20,830 nt of DNA from a bacterium (GCA_028819835.1 JAPPKR010000059.1:1-20830); one strand, 5' to 3'; positions 9,695 to 19,000 are shown, counted from the stretch's first letter. Made by a program: numbers and translations. Notes: generated from the letters alone by a model not told the origin.

Positions 9695-10527
9695 CCGGCG
9701 CCGGTTGCTCCCGTTCTGGCAACCCGTTCCATGAGACCGGCCGGAGCCCCGTGACCCGTCCACATCTCGAAGGAAGCCTCTGCCTGGGCGGCCAGCATCT
9801 CCAGCCCGTCGGAGGCAGGCATCCGGCGACTTCTCATCCAACTGACCGCGCTCGTCGCCTCCCCGGTGGCCAGGTATGCCATGTCGAACAAACCTATGGA
9901 CCCTTCCAGGAGCCTCACAGGCAGTTCTCCTCCCCGCATGCCCAGCGGGGTGGCGTTCACCACGACCGCTCCCGGCATGCTCCCTCCCCACTCCAGCGGT
10001 CGAAACGGAACGTCAACCCGCCCGGCCAGGGCCGAGACGGCCTCGGGACGGCGCGCCGAGCACCACAGGTCCCGGTCATCCAAGGCCACCATGGCGGCCG
10101 CGGCGGCGCCACCAGCTCCCACCACCAGCACCGGGCCGTCGGTGGGCAATCCCGTCCGGACCCACACCCGGCGGATGGCTTCCACGTCGGTGCTGTGTCC
10201 CACCAGCCTCCCACGGTCTTCAAACGTCCATGTGTTCACCGAGCCTGCCCGCGCAGCGTCAGGACTCAACCCGTCCGCCAAGCGGGCCGCCACTCCCTTG
10301 TGCGGCATGGTGATGTTGGCGCCGTGCAACTCTCCGGTCCGCATCTCCGAAGCCGCCGATGCCATCCCCCGTTGATCCACCCGCCTCCGACTGTACACCC
10401 CTTCCAGGCCCAAAGCAGCCAGAACAGCGTTGTGCATGGCCGGCGAGAGTGAGTGGGACACCGGGTCTCCCAGCACCGCCAGCCGATATCCCCCGGGAGG
10501 CGGGACGGACGCTGACGCCTCCGTCAT
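9691..10527 (-). CDS. aroE: shikimate dehydrogenase
   Basis: AroE reduces 3-dehydroshikimate to shikimate with NADPH. The 278-residue protein shows the substrate-domain motifs GDPVSHSLSPAMHNA and NITMPHK with catalytic Lys77, then GSVNTW, the catalytic Asp114 in GHSTD (the family usually has Asn where Ser112 stands), a Rossmann loop GAGGAAAAA, NATPLGM, and the C-terminal DGLEMLAAQAEASFEMWTG helix. The NADP specificity loop near SARRPE has an arginine pair, consistent with NADPH. The ATG overlaps the mltG stop and its own stop overlaps the prepilin peptidase start (ATGA both times). Confidence 0.95.
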   Translation of the reverse strand: MTEASASVPPPGGYRLAVLGDPVSHSLSPAMHNAVLAALGLEGVYSRRRVDQRGMASAASEMRTGELHGANITMPHKGVAARLADGLSPDAARAGSVNTWTFEDRGRLVGHSTDVEAIRRVWVRTGLPTDGPVLVVGAGGAAAAAMVALDDRDLWCSARRPEAVSALAGRVDVPFRPLEWGGSMPGAVVVNATPLGMRGGELPVRLLEGSIGLFDMAYLATGEATSAVSWMRSRRMPASDGLEMLAAQAEASFEMWTGHGAPAGLMERVARTGATGAG

Positions 10528-11636
10528 GGGAGCACTCCCTCGGCTCGGGCTTTATCCACAGCCGCAAAGTGCTCTTCGGCGGTCACCGAGAACGTGTGCT
10601 GGCCGTCGGTTGTACTGAGCACGAAGAAGCGATACTCGGTGTCGGCCGGCGAAGCGGCCGCCTGGAGCGACGAGAAGCTGGGCGCCGCGATGGGAGTGGG
10701 GGGAAGGCCCTGAACCCGGTAGGTGTTGTAGGGAGAATCCACATCGGGATCGAAGAGGGCGATGTCGCGGGTTCCCACCGCATAGAGGATGGTGCTGTCC
10801 ATCTGCAGCACCATGCCGTCATCAAGGCGGTTGCGGAGGACGCTCGACACCACCGGGCGTTCGGTGGCGATCCGCACCTCCGCCTCGATGATGGAAGCGA
10901 TGACTATGCCCTGGTAGGGGGTGAGTCCTCCGGCTTCGAGAGCGCTCCAGTCAACCAGGGAGAAGCGTTGCTCCATGGTGTCCGCCAGCCGCTGCAGTAT
11001 CTCGACGGGGCCCGCCTCGTTGCGGAACTCGTAGGTGTCCGGAAACAGAAGGCCCTCCCACGACTGCAGTGTGAGCGGCCGGGTCTGGTCCACCAGCGAC
11101 GACACCACCGATCCGTCCAGGAGAGCTTCGGTGAATTGCGCCCTATCGGTACGGGAGGCGTCGGCCAGGATGTCGAGGATCTCGTCGATCCGCTGGCCGG
11201 CGAAGACGGTGATTCGGTAGGTGGGCGCCACCGGACCCTCCAGGAGTTCCACCAACAATTGCTCCACGGAGATGCCGGTGACCAACTGGTAGGTGCCGGC
11301 TTGTATGGAGCCGGCCACCCCGGCGTCCTGGACCGCCGCCAGCAACAGCCCCGAGTCGGAGATCACCCCGGCCGACACCATGATCTCCGCCACTCGGGTC
11401 GCCGACGAACCGAAGGGTATTTCCACCTCCACCGAGATCCCGGGCGTTACGACAGCCGCTGGCGCGGCGGTCTCCACCGGTCCGAGCCGCTCGCCCACAT
11501 TCTGACCCAGCCGGGCGCCCTGGTTGATGACGAACAGTCCGGCCACTACCACGATGGCGGCCACCGCCAGCAGACGAAGCGGTCCCCAGAGATTCGGCTG
11601 ACGGGGCGGCTGGTCGAAGTCGGAGGCGCCGCTCAA
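10524..11636 (-). CDS. mltG: endolytic murein transglycosylase MltG
   Basis: MltG is a single-pass membrane lytic transglycosylase that cuts nascent peptidoglycan strands and is thought to end their elongation. The 370-residue protein has a short cytoplasmic N-terminus, one transmembrane helix at about residues 20-39 (LRLLAVAAIVVVAGLFVI), a LysM-like region (about 68-125), and the YceG domain with EGLLFPDTYEF, the catalytic Glu251 in ASIIEAEV, VLRNRLDDGMVLQMDSTI, and SPYNTYRVQGLPPTPIAAPS. GQHTFSVTAEEH closes the fold. The start is a TTG overlapping the ruvX stop as TTGA, with a GGTGG-type site about 7 nt before it. It is coupled to aroE downstream. The ruvX-mltG-aroE order is standard in Actinobacteria. 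Confidence 0.95.
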   Translation of the reverse strand: MSGASDFDQPPRQPNLWGPLRLLAVAAIVVVAGLFVINQGARLGQNVGERLGPVETAAPAAVVTPGISVEVEIPFGSSATRVAEIMVSAGVISDSGLLLAAVQDAGVAGSIQAGTYQLVTGISVEQLLVELLEGPVAPTYRITVFAGQRIDEILDILADASRTDRAQFTEALLDGSVVSSLVDQTRPLTLQSWEGLLFPDTYEFRNEAGPVEILQRLADTMEQRFSLVDWSALEAGGLTPYQGIVIASIIEAEVRIATERPVVSSVLRNRLDDGMVLQMDSTILYAVGTRDIALFDPDVDSPYNTYRVQGLPPTPIAAPSFSSLQAAASPADTEYRFFVLSTTDGQHTFSVTAEEHFAAVDKARAEGVLP

Positions 11637-12073
11637 CTCAGGCCACCCGGCTCTCTGGCCTCCGGGGACCGGCCCATGAGGTACTCGGAGAGGATGATGG
11701 CTGCCGCCACCTTGTCGCGGCGGTGACGGCGCTTCTTCGGAGGAGCGCCTCCTTCTCTCATGATCCGCTCGGCCGCCACCGTGGAGTACCGCTCGTCATG
11801 CATGTCCACCGTCAGGCCGGTAGCCGATCCGAGCTTCTCGGCCAGTCGCCGGGCTGAAGCGGCGGAGGGTCCCTCCCGGCCGGAGAGGCTCACCGGCAGA
11901 CCGACCACGATCGTGTCCACATCGTGCTCCCGCGCTATCTTCTTCACCTCCGCCACCACATCGCTCCGGGACCGGTCGATGACTCCGAAGGGCTGGGCGA
12001 TTATCCCCCCGGGGTCGGACAGAGCCACCCCCACCCTCCGCTCACCCGGGTCCACGGCCAGAACCCGCCCCAG
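11633..12073 (-). CDS. ruvX: RuvX/YqgF family RNase H-fold nuclease, probable CTG start
   Basis: This family includes a Holliday junction resolvase-like enzyme also implicated in pre-16S rRNA processing. The RNase H fold is clear: RVLAVDPGERRVGVALSDP carries the first acidic residue, DTIVVGLPVSLSG is the next strand, then DERYSTVAAERIM and RRDKVAAAIILSEYL supply the other acidic residues. The family N-terminus coincides with a CTG at 12073-12071, which is preceded by GGAGG with a 6-nt gap and begins 1 nt after the alaS stop, giving 146 residues. The alternative ATG at 12130 would add 19 residues (a basic stretch rich in Arg and Pro) and overlap alaS by 56 nt. The fold and synteny make the identity firm; the start is open. 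Confidence 0.9.
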   Translation of the reverse strand: MGRVLAVDPGERRVGVALSDPGGIIAQPFGVIDRSRSDVVAEVKKIAREHDVDTIVVGLPVSLSGREGPSAASARRLAEKLGSATGLTVDMHDERYSTVAAERIMREGGAPPKKRRHRRDKVAAAIILSEYLMGRSPEAREPGGLS

Positions 12074-12074
12074 T

Positions 12075-14699
12075 TCACACCTCCGAAAGGGCTTGGGCCG
12101 CCGCGCTCCCGGCCTGCTCCAGAGCCTCATCCAAGAGCTGGCCGCGGGGTCCTCCCCCCTGGGACAACTCGGGATCGCGGGAACTTCCCCCGCCCATCAA
12201 CCGGGCTGCGGTCCCCACCAGTTCACCGGCGGAGACGCCCTCACTCACCAGGAGGGGGCTGACCGCTCCCACCACCGCGCCTTTGCCGTTCGCTACGGAG
12301 CCGACGATCACCACACCCGGAGAGATCCGATCCCTCACCCCGATGGCCAACTGCCTCAACTGGTTGGTGTCCAGCCCCTCCTGGGCGGAGATGACCAGCT
12401 TGAAGTTGTTGCATGTCCGGGCCGATCCCGCCAGTTCCTCGGCGAGTTCGCCCCTCCGGGCGGAGCGGATCTCGTTCAGTTCGTCCTCCAACTCGCCAAC
12501 CCGCTCCAATAGCGCCTCCACCCGCTCGGGGACCTGCGTCCAGGGGACGGTGAGCCGCTTTCCGGTCCGGTCCAGGGCGTCCCGCACCGCTATCAGGTGG
12601 TCGTAGGCGGCCTGGCCGGAGAGCGCTTCGATCCTGCGCAGGTTGGCGCCGATCGAAGACTCGCCCAGCACCACCACCGGGCCGGTTTGGCCGGCGGTGG
12701 GAACATGCGTGCCCCCGCAAAACTCCCGGGAGTAGTCGCCCACCTGGACTACCCGCACCTGCTCTCCGTACTTGTCGCCGAAGAAGGCGAGAGCCCCCGA
12801 GGCGCGGGCCTCGTCGATGGGCATGACGGTGGTTTTGACATGCCCGTTGCCGATCACCTTGCGGTTCGTCAGGTCATCTATCTCGGCGAGCTCTCGGGGT
12901 TCCAGACCCGAGTAGTGGGAGAAGTCGAAGCGGAGCCGGCCGTCGGTGACCAGCGACCCCGCCTGGCGGACGTGGTCTCCCAGACCCTCCCGGAGGGCCC
13001 AGTGGAGAATGTGGGTGGCGGTGTGGCTCTTTCGGATTCCCTCGCGGCGCAGGGCGTCGATGCCCGCTCGTACGGTCTGGCCGGTTTCAACCCATCCCCT
13101 CTTCACCCGGGCCCGGTGCCCCGACAGGCCCTGGAGGGGATGGCGGGTGTCGGCGATCTCCAGCTCCCCGGTGTCCGAGACCATTATCCCCGTGTCCCCC
13201 ACCTGGCCGCCCGCCTCGGCGTAGAAGGGCGTCCGGTCCAAGAACACCTCCACCTCCTCCCCTTCCCGGGCCACCGCCACCTGCTCGCCCTCTGCCAGTA
13301 TGGCCAAGACCCGACCCCTTGCCTCCTCATGGTCGTAACCGAGGAACTCGCACGTCCCGACCTCATCCAGCAGTCCCCGGTACAGATCGGCCGCGGCAGC
13401 CTCGTCTCCTCCCTTCCAGGCCTGCCGGGCCCGCCGGCGCTGCTCCTCCATCAGGCGGCTGAACTCGTCCTCGTCGACCCCGACCTGTCTCTCCTCGGAA
13501 ATCTCCATGATCAACTCGAAGGGGAACCCGTAGGTGTCGTGGAGACGGAAGGCAACCTCTCCGGAGAGAACCTGGCCCTCGTCCAGGCTCTCCATTTCGC
13601 CCTGCAGGATCGAGTGGCCCGACTCCAGAGTGCGGAGGAACCGGTACTCCTCCTGGGATACCACCTTCAGAATCAGGTCGTAGTGATCGATGATCTCCGG
13701 ATAGGCGTCGCCCAACGCCTTGACCGTGGCCGAAGCAAGCCTCGGCATCATCAGCCCCTCGTACCCGAGCTGCCACCCGTGCCGCACGGCCCGCCGGATC
13801 AGCCTCCGCAGGACATAGCCCCGTCCCTCGTTGGAGGGGACCACCCCGTCGGCGATCAGGAGGGTCATGGCCCGTCCGTGGTCGGCCAGGATCCGCAGCG
13901 ACACGTCCGAGAGGGGACCCGCTCCGTACGCCACTCCGCAGATCGAAGACCCGACCTCCAGCACCGGACGCATCACGTCGGTCTCGAAAGTGCTTCCGAC
14001 TCCCTGGAGCACCATGGCGGTCCGTTCGAGGCCCATCCCGGTGTCCACACCCTTGCGGGGAAGGTCCCCGACCACATGGAAGGGTCGGTCCTGGATGTTC
14101 TGCATGAACACCAGGTTCCACAGTTCCACGTAGCGGTCCTCTCCGCCCCCGATGGGGCCTCCTCCCTCTCCGTACTCGGGACCGAGGTCGTAGAAGATCT
14201 CTGAGCACGGCCCGCATGGCCCCGGCACTCCCATCTGCCAGAAGTTGTCCCTTCCTCCCCGCTGCACCCGATCGGGGGGCGCCCCCACCTCCGAGACCCA
14301 CAGTTCGGCGGCCTCGTCATCGGTCTCATAGACGGTGAACCACAGGCGATCGGGGTCGAGCCCGTAACCCTCGGTCACCAGTTCATAGGACCAGCGGATC
14401 GCGTCTCGCTTGAAGTAGTCGCCGAAGCTGAAATTGCCCATCATCTCGAAGAACGAGGTATGCCGGGCGGTGGTCCCGATTATGTCGATGTCGATGGTCC
14501 TAACGCACTTCTGGACGCTCACCGCCCGCGGGTAGGGCGGCGTCTCCTCACCCAGGAAATAGGGCTTGAAGGGCACCATCCCGGCATTGGTCACCAACAG
14601 GGTGGGATCGACCGGGATGAGAGAGGCCGACGGGCGGACGGTGTGGCCGCGTTCGGCGAAGAAATCGAGAAAGGTCTGACGTACCTGGGCGCTTTCCAT
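12075..14699 (-). CDS. alaS: alanyl-tRNA synthetase
   Basis: AlaRS charges tRNA(Ala) and clears mischarged Ser and Gly. The 874-residue length is standard. The class II catalytic core opens with TFLDFFAERGHT, LLVTNAGMVPFKPYF and HTSFFEMMGNFSFGDYFK, followed by the tRNA-recognition region. The editing domain has both zinc-type motifs: His559-xxx-His563 (HTATH) and Cys661-xxx-His665 (CGGTH). A predicted coiled segment (about 720-750) leads to the C-Ala domain, which ends in the glycine-rich GGGSSRDPELSQGGGP. No good Shine-Dalgarno precedes the ATG. It is the first gene of the minus-strand operon and is divergent from the nuclease gene. Confidence 0.98.
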   Translation of the reverse strand: MESAQVRQTFLDFFAERGHTVRPSASLIPVDPTLLVTNAGMVPFKPYFLGEETPPYPRAVSVQKCVRTIDIDIIGTTARHTSFFEMMGNFSFGDYFKRDAIRWSYELVTEGYGLDPDRLWFTVYETDDEAAELWVSEVGAPPDRVQRGGRDNFWQMGVPGPCGPCSEIFYDLGPEYGEGGGPIGGGEDRYVELWNLVFMQNIQDRPFHVVGDLPRKGVDTGMGLERTAMVLQGVGSTFETDVMRPVLEVGSSICGVAYGAGPLSDVSLRILADHGRAMTLLIADGVVPSNEGRGYVLRRLIRRAVRHGWQLGYEGLMMPRLASATVKALGDAYPEIIDHYDLILKVVSQEEYRFLRTLESGHSILQGEMESLDEGQVLSGEVAFRLHDTYGFPFELIMEISEERQVGVDEDEFSRLMEEQRRRARQAWKGGDEAAAADLYRGLLDEVGTCEFLGYDHEEARGRVLAILAEGEQVAVAREGEEVEVFLDRTPFYAEAGGQVGDTGIMVSDTGELEIADTRHPLQGLSGHRARVKRGWVETGQTVRAGIDALRREGIRKSHTATHILHWALREGLGDHVRQAGSLVTDGRLRFDFSHYSGLEPRELAEIDDLTNRKVIGNGHVKTTVMPIDEARASGALAFFGDKYGEQVRVVQVGDYSREFCGGTHVPTAGQTGPVVVLGESSIGANLRRIEALSGQAAYDHLIAVRDALDRTGKRLTVPWTQVPERVEALLERVGELEDELNEIRSARRGELAEELAGSARTCNNFKLVISAQEGLDTNQLRQLAIGVRDRISPGVVIVGSVANGKGAVVGAVSPLLVSEGVSAGELVGTAARLMGGGSSRDPELSQGGGPRGQLLDEALEQAGSAAAQALSEV

Positions 14700-14732
14700 T
14701 TTCGTGGACTCTGGGGAGGCGTCGCGGGTTTC

Positions 14733-14760
14733 AGGCTAGCAATATTGGAGGTTGAGCCAA
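14733..14760 (-). promoter_or_regulatory. candidate alaS promoter
   Basis: On the minus strand TTGGCT (14760-14755) and TAGCCT (14738-14733) are 16 nt apart, a reasonable -35/-10 pair. They predict a start near 14726 and a leader of about 27 nt before the alaS ATG. The -35 hexamer lies inside the inverted repeat at 14743-14762. No T-box leader structure is evident, and the leader is too short for one. Confidence 0.35.
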
Positions 14761-14762
14761 TA
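14743..14762. repeat. perfect inverted repeat over the alaS promoter
   Basis: TATTGG and CCAATA are perfect 6-nt arms separated by 8 nt. The repeat is AT-rich in a GC-rich region and covers the proposed alaS -35 element, so it could be an operator. In E. coli AlaRS is reported to repress its own gene by binding a palindrome at the promoter; whether that applies here is only a thought. Confidence 0.5.
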
Positions 14763-14905
14763 CCAGGTAAACCTGCACGACCTTCCCCGGGATCCGGAGA
14801 CCCGTTCGGACCCCCCCTCCCGCCGGTGGGCGAGCCCGCGGGGACTTGTTTCGCGACAACCGGCGGATCCCCTCCGAGAGGCCGGGAAATGTCCCATGGT
14901 TCCCT

Positions 14906-14911
14906 TATGAT
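14906..14911 (+). promoter_or_regulatory. -10 element of a probable leaderless promoter (nuclease gene)
   Basis: TATGAT, a near-consensus -10, ends exactly 8 nt before the ATG at 14920. Transcription would then start at or within two bases of the ATG, giving a leaderless mRNA. This fits the lack of any Shine-Dalgarno and the known frequency of leaderless genes in Actinobacteria. There is no good -35. An imperfect palindrome (GGGAA 14884-14888 / TTCCC 14900-14904) occupies the -35 area. Confidence 0.45.
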
Positions 14912-14919
14912 CGTCTCTG

Positions 14920-15867
14920 ATGGATCCCACGCCCGGAACTTTGCTGGAGGAAGCCGAGACCCCCGGTTCCCTCGACCGCGCCTCCGGCCCCGAACCCACG
15001 GAGTCACCCCCTCCCGATGGCAACGCTCCGGCCTCGGCGGAGGAGGGCGGACCGCTGGCCAACCTCTCCCCCAGCCGGGCCTCCGACTTCAAGACCTGTC
15101 CCCAGTTGTTCAAATACCGCCACGTGGACAAGCTCCCGTCCATCCCTACTCCCGCGCAGGCCAGGGGAACCGCCGTCCACCTCGCCCTGGAGAGGCTGTT
15201 CCTGCTTCCCGCCGCCGAGCGCCATCCCGAACGTCTCCTGGAACTCTTCGACGTCGCCTGGGAGGAAACGCTCGAAGAGGACGAATACCGGGAACTCTTC
15301 GCCGGGGACCCCGAGAGTCGGGAGGAATTCCACCGGAGCAGCCGGGCGGTTGCCGAGAGGTACTTCCAGATCGAGGATCCTCGGGACTTGGAACCGTTGG
15401 AGAGAGAATTGCACATCTCCCTGGTGATCGATGATGGGAAGTCCCGCCAGGACGACGACAGAAGGCTCGAGATTCGCGGGGTGATCGACCGCCTGGATCC
15501 TGCTCCCGGAGGCGGGTTCGTGATCACCGATTACAAGACCGGAAAAGCTCCACCCCTGCGTTTTGCCGACTCCAGCTTCTTCGCCCTGAAGGTGTACGCC
15601 CTGATGATCCAGGAGAACCACCACAGGACCCCGGACCTGGTCCGCCTGCTCTACCTGGGCAACTCGGAGGTCCATAGTCTTCCGGTCTGGCCAACGCAAT
15701 TGCGGGGAGTGAAGAAGCAACTCCAGGCTCTGTGGTGGGCGATCGACCGGGCGATCAGCACCGGCACATTCCCGACCAGAAAGACCCGTCTGTGCGACTG
15801 GTGCTCCTACCAACCCATCTGTCCCGCCTGGGCCGACCAACCATCCCCTCCCGATCCCGACAACTAG
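14920..15867 (+). CDS. stand-alone RecB-family PD-(D/E)XK nuclease with Fe-S cysteine cluster
   Basis: This 315-residue protein has an acidic, proline-rich, probably disordered N-terminus (about 1-48) and then a single RecB-type nuclease domain. Visible catalytic elements are His87 (GTAVHLALE), Asp190 (GVIDRLD), and Asp204-x-Lys206 (ITDYKTGK). Four cysteines, Cys60 and then Cys292-x2-Cys295-x5-Cys301, match the iron-staple arrangement of AddB, AdnA and Cas4-type nucleases, where a 4Fe-4S cluster pins the two ends of the domain. It has no helicase. It lies next to an adnAB pair on the same strand, so a shared role in DNA-end processing is a fair inference. It is not Cas4 by context: there is no CRISPR or cas gene here. 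The probable leaderless start is discussed at 14906. Confidence 0.92.
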   Translation: MDPTPGTLLEEAETPGSLDRASGPEPTESPPPDGNAPASAEEGGPLANLSPSRASDFKTCPQLFKYRHVDKLPSIPTPAQARGTAVHLALERLFLLPAAERHPERLLELFDVAWEETLEEDEYRELFAGDPESREEFHRSSRAVAERYFQIEDPRDLEPLERELHISLVIDDGKSRQDDDRRLEIRGVIDRLDPAPGGGFVITDYKTGKAPPLRFADSSFFALKVYALMIQENHHRTPDLVRLLYLGNSEVHSLPVWPTQLRGVKKQLQALWWAIDRAISTGTFPTRKTRLCDWCSYQPICPAWADQPSPPDPDN

Positions 15868-15886
15868 AAGTGTCACACCCCCCTCC

Positions 15887-15892
15887 TACGCT
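15887..15892 (+). promoter_or_regulatory. -10 element of a probable leaderless promoter (mini-gene)
   Basis: TACGCT fits the actinobacterial TANNNT pattern and ends exactly 8 nt before the ATG at 15901, the same spacing as at 14906. The 20 nt before that ATG are pyrimidine-rich with no Shine-Dalgarno. The element is weaker than TATGAT and no -35 is evident. Confidence 0.35.
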
Positions 15893-15900
15893 TTTCACGT

Positions 15901-16065
15901 ATGGAAAAGCAAGGAATGCAAAGCACCGGCGACACCCATTCGAACGACTGCCAGGGGATCGTGGATTGGCTGGCCGAGGGTGGGATCACCGTCGATTCGG
16001 TTGAGCAGGGACCGGCCGATGCCTGCCCCGTCTGCCAGCCCGTCGACCTCCATGTCGCCGCCTGA
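15901..16065 (+). CDS. 54-residue mini-protein of unknown function with a CPVC motif
   Basis: I do not recognise this protein. It runs ATG to TGA in the 184-nt space between the nuclease and the AdnA-like gene, and overlaps the start of the latter by 14 nt. About 78% of its codons end in G or C, rising toward the end, which resembles real genes here. It has three cysteines (Cys17, and Cys42-Pro-Val-Cys45), a short amphipathic segment (QGIVDWLAEGGITV, about 18-31) and an acidic overall character. A metal- or cluster-binding role is possible from the CxxC, but three cysteines alone do not show it. It has no signal peptide or membrane segment. A leaderless start and translational coupling to adnA are suggested by the layout. 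Confidence 0.55.
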   Translation: MEKQGMQSTGDTHSNDCQGIVDWLAEGGITVDSVEQGPADACPVCQPVDLHVAA

Positions 16066-19000
16066 TCCTCCGGGACAACACCTTCGCGGCCACAGGATCT
16101 CGCCGGGGGACTGGACAGGCCTGGTCGCCCGGACGGAAGGGACCCAGCTGATCATCGGCGGGCCGGGAACCGGCAAGACGGAGCTTCTCGCCCGCAGGGC
16201 CGCCCATCTGATCAACTCCGGCATCGCCCCTTCGGACGAGGTGCTTGCTCTCACCTTCTCCCGGGAGACGGCTACGGATCTTCGGGGCCGGATAACCTCA
16301 GGCGCCGGGCGTTCCTTCGGGGAACTGTCGGTGGGGACCTTCCACGGTTTCGCCCGGGCCCTGGTGGAGGAGCACTGCCGGATGCTCTTGGGCACCGCAC
16401 GGCCGCCGATGGTGCTCACCACGCCGGAGCAGATCCAGTTCGTCCGAGAGACACTGGACGAAGAGTCACCCGAGGACTGGCCGCTTCTCTACCGGCGGAT
16501 GCTGAAGACCCGCACCCTGGCCGAGGAGTTGGCCGATTTCATGCTCAGGTGCGGTGAGCGGCGGGTCACTCCGGGGGAACTGGCCGCCCAGGCAAGGGCG
16601 AGACCGGCCTGGGCAGCCCTGCCCGGGTTCTACCAGCGGTACCTGGAGCGCCTGCGAGAGGAAGGGAAGACCGACTACACCGGCCTCCTGCTTCTCACCA
16701 ACCGCGCTTTGGGAGTCACCGACATCGGCAAGCGCACGGCCGCCCGGTTCCCCTATGTGCTGGCCGACGAACTCCAGGAAGCCACGGTGGTGCAGACGGA
16801 GATACTGAAGAAACTGGTGGCAAACGGATGCCACCTGACCGCGGCTGCCGACCCGGACCAGACCTCCTTCTTCTTCCGGGGCGCCGAGCGGGCCGCAGTG
16901 CAGTCCTTCCCCTCCGACTTCGCCGCCCTCGGGAAAACACCGCCGGAGGTCTTCAGGCTCGATACCAGCTTCCGTGTTCCTGCAGAGGTGCTGGCGCCTG
17001 CCGGAGAGTTGTTCGCCGCTCACCCGTATCCCCCCTCCCCCGCCTCCCATTCCGGGAATGTGGACCTCTTCCTCTTCGACCAGGAGACCACCGAGCACGA
17101 CTGGATAGCCACCGAGATCAAGCGCCTCCGGCTCGTCGAGCAGGTCCCCTACTCGGAGGTAGCAGTCCTAACCCGGACCTCTCAGGTGTTGGCGGGACTC
17201 TCCCGGGCGCTGGACCGGGAGCGCATACCCCACACCCGACCCGGCGCCCGGCTGATCGACCACCCCGCGGTGCGCATGGTGCTCGACCTGGCCTGGGTCG
17301 CGGCGGTGGACGTTCCCGATCCCCAGAACCACCCCGAGTGGTTCACCCTCGCGGTGGACCGCACAGTGGAAAGCATGCTGCTGGGCCCCCTGTTCTCCCT
17401 GACCCGGGGCAGGGTGGCCGAACTGGGCGGCATCCGCCGGCGGGACGGTCAACGCTGGGCGGAGGTTCTCTCAGGGCACCTACCGGAAGCCCGGGCGCTC
17501 AACAACCTGCTGGTCGACTCCTCCTGGGCAGAGACTCCTCCCGCTACCAAGGGATTCTGGGAACTGTGGGAATCGGTCCCCCAGTTCAGCGAGATCGTGG
17601 AATCGGAAGGGCTTTCCGACTATCGCTCCGCCCTGGCCTCCTTCGCGCAGACCCTGGGCCGGCTGGCCGAGCGTTCCCCAGGGACCTCGCTCCTCGACTA
17701 CCGGCGCCTGATTCTCGAAGGCGACCTGGAGGCGTCCCCCCTCCGTCCACCGCACAGCGAGGTGGACAGCCGCGTGACGATCAGCACCATCCATCAGGCC
17801 AAGGGCCGCCAGTTCGATGTGGTGTTCATCGCCGGCGCCACCGAGGGGGTGTTCCCCGATACCCGGCCTTTCCACTCCCTGCTGGAGGGTCAGTTCCTGT
17901 CCCGGCCGGACCTCGACCACTTCGGGCTCGTGCAACTCCAACTGGAGCACGAGAGAAGCCTCGCCTATACAGCGATGACCCGCGCCAGCCGCCGGGTGGT
18001 GTGGACGACCACCTCTCCCGATCTCAACGAGGCCCGACGCACCGTCAGCAGGTTCATGATCTCTCTGGCCGACCGGGTCGGCCGGCCGCTGGGGGGTCCC
18101 GCCGGCCGACCCGCCTCCTCTCCGGTGGGGAGACTCGAGACAGAGAGCTATTTGCGACGCACCCAGCGGGACATCTCCGAGACCCTCCCACGCCGACTGG
18201 CCGCCGCCCGGGTGCTGGCCCGCCCGGGTCGCCGGGACCTCTGGGATCCCCGGGGATTCGCGGGAGTTCGCCCTCCGGGGCCGGACACCGGTCTCATGAG
18301 CCCGGGGCACGTCATGTCCGCCTCCCAGGCCGAGGCCTACCAGAAGTGCCCCCGTCGCTACGCCCTGGAGTCACGCCTGCGTCTGGATCCCTCCGACGAC
18401 AACCCCTACCTCCGCTTCGGCAGCCTGATGCACGCCGTCCTGGAGAAGAGCGTCCGGCGGTCCTCCGAGCAGGGAGAACCCGGCCTGAACCTCTCCGACG
18501 CCCTGCATGAGTTGAGCGTCCGGTTGGCTGAGATGGACTTCGGAACGCCGGTGCTCAACTACGCCTGGTTGGAGCGGGGGACCAGGCTCCTGGAGCAGCT
18601 GGCGGAGCGATGGACCGCAGACGGCAGCCGGTCCATCGGGTTCGAAGAGAGAATCCGGGTCGACCTGGACGGGACAGAATGGCGGGGGCGGATCGACCGG
18701 GTGGACCGCATGGAGGACGGGACACTCCGCATCGTGGACTACAAGACCTCCAAGAACCCGATGGCGGTCAAGGACGCAGCAGTCTCCCTGCAGTTGGGGT
18801 TCTACCTGTGGGCGCGGTCGGGTGGGGAGCCCGACGCAGACCGGGTGTCGGCGGCCGAGCTTTGGTTTCCCCTCTGCGACAGGGAAACCTCATGGACGCG
18901 ATCCTTCGACCTGGCCAACCTCGAGGAGGTGTTGGGGGAACTGCGGGAGATAGCCGAAGCGATATTGGCCGAGAAGGCGGACCCCCTTCCCTGGCCACCC

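Noticed and set aside
9695..9991. N-terminal extension of the prepilin peptidase frame into aroE
   Set aside because: The extra 99 residues are Gly/Arg-rich with no hydrophobic segments. An ATG at 9694 overlapping the aroE stop gives the normal family start.
12597..14204. A 535-codon open frame on the plus strand
   Set aside because: It is antisense to alaS, whose catalytic and editing motifs are intact; this is a GC-driven shadow frame.
14920..15867. Cas4 identity for the Fe-S nuclease
   Set aside because: There are no cas1/cas2 genes and no repeat-spacer array in the window; the cysteine pattern is shared by AddB/AdnA nucleases, and an adnAB pair lies beside it.
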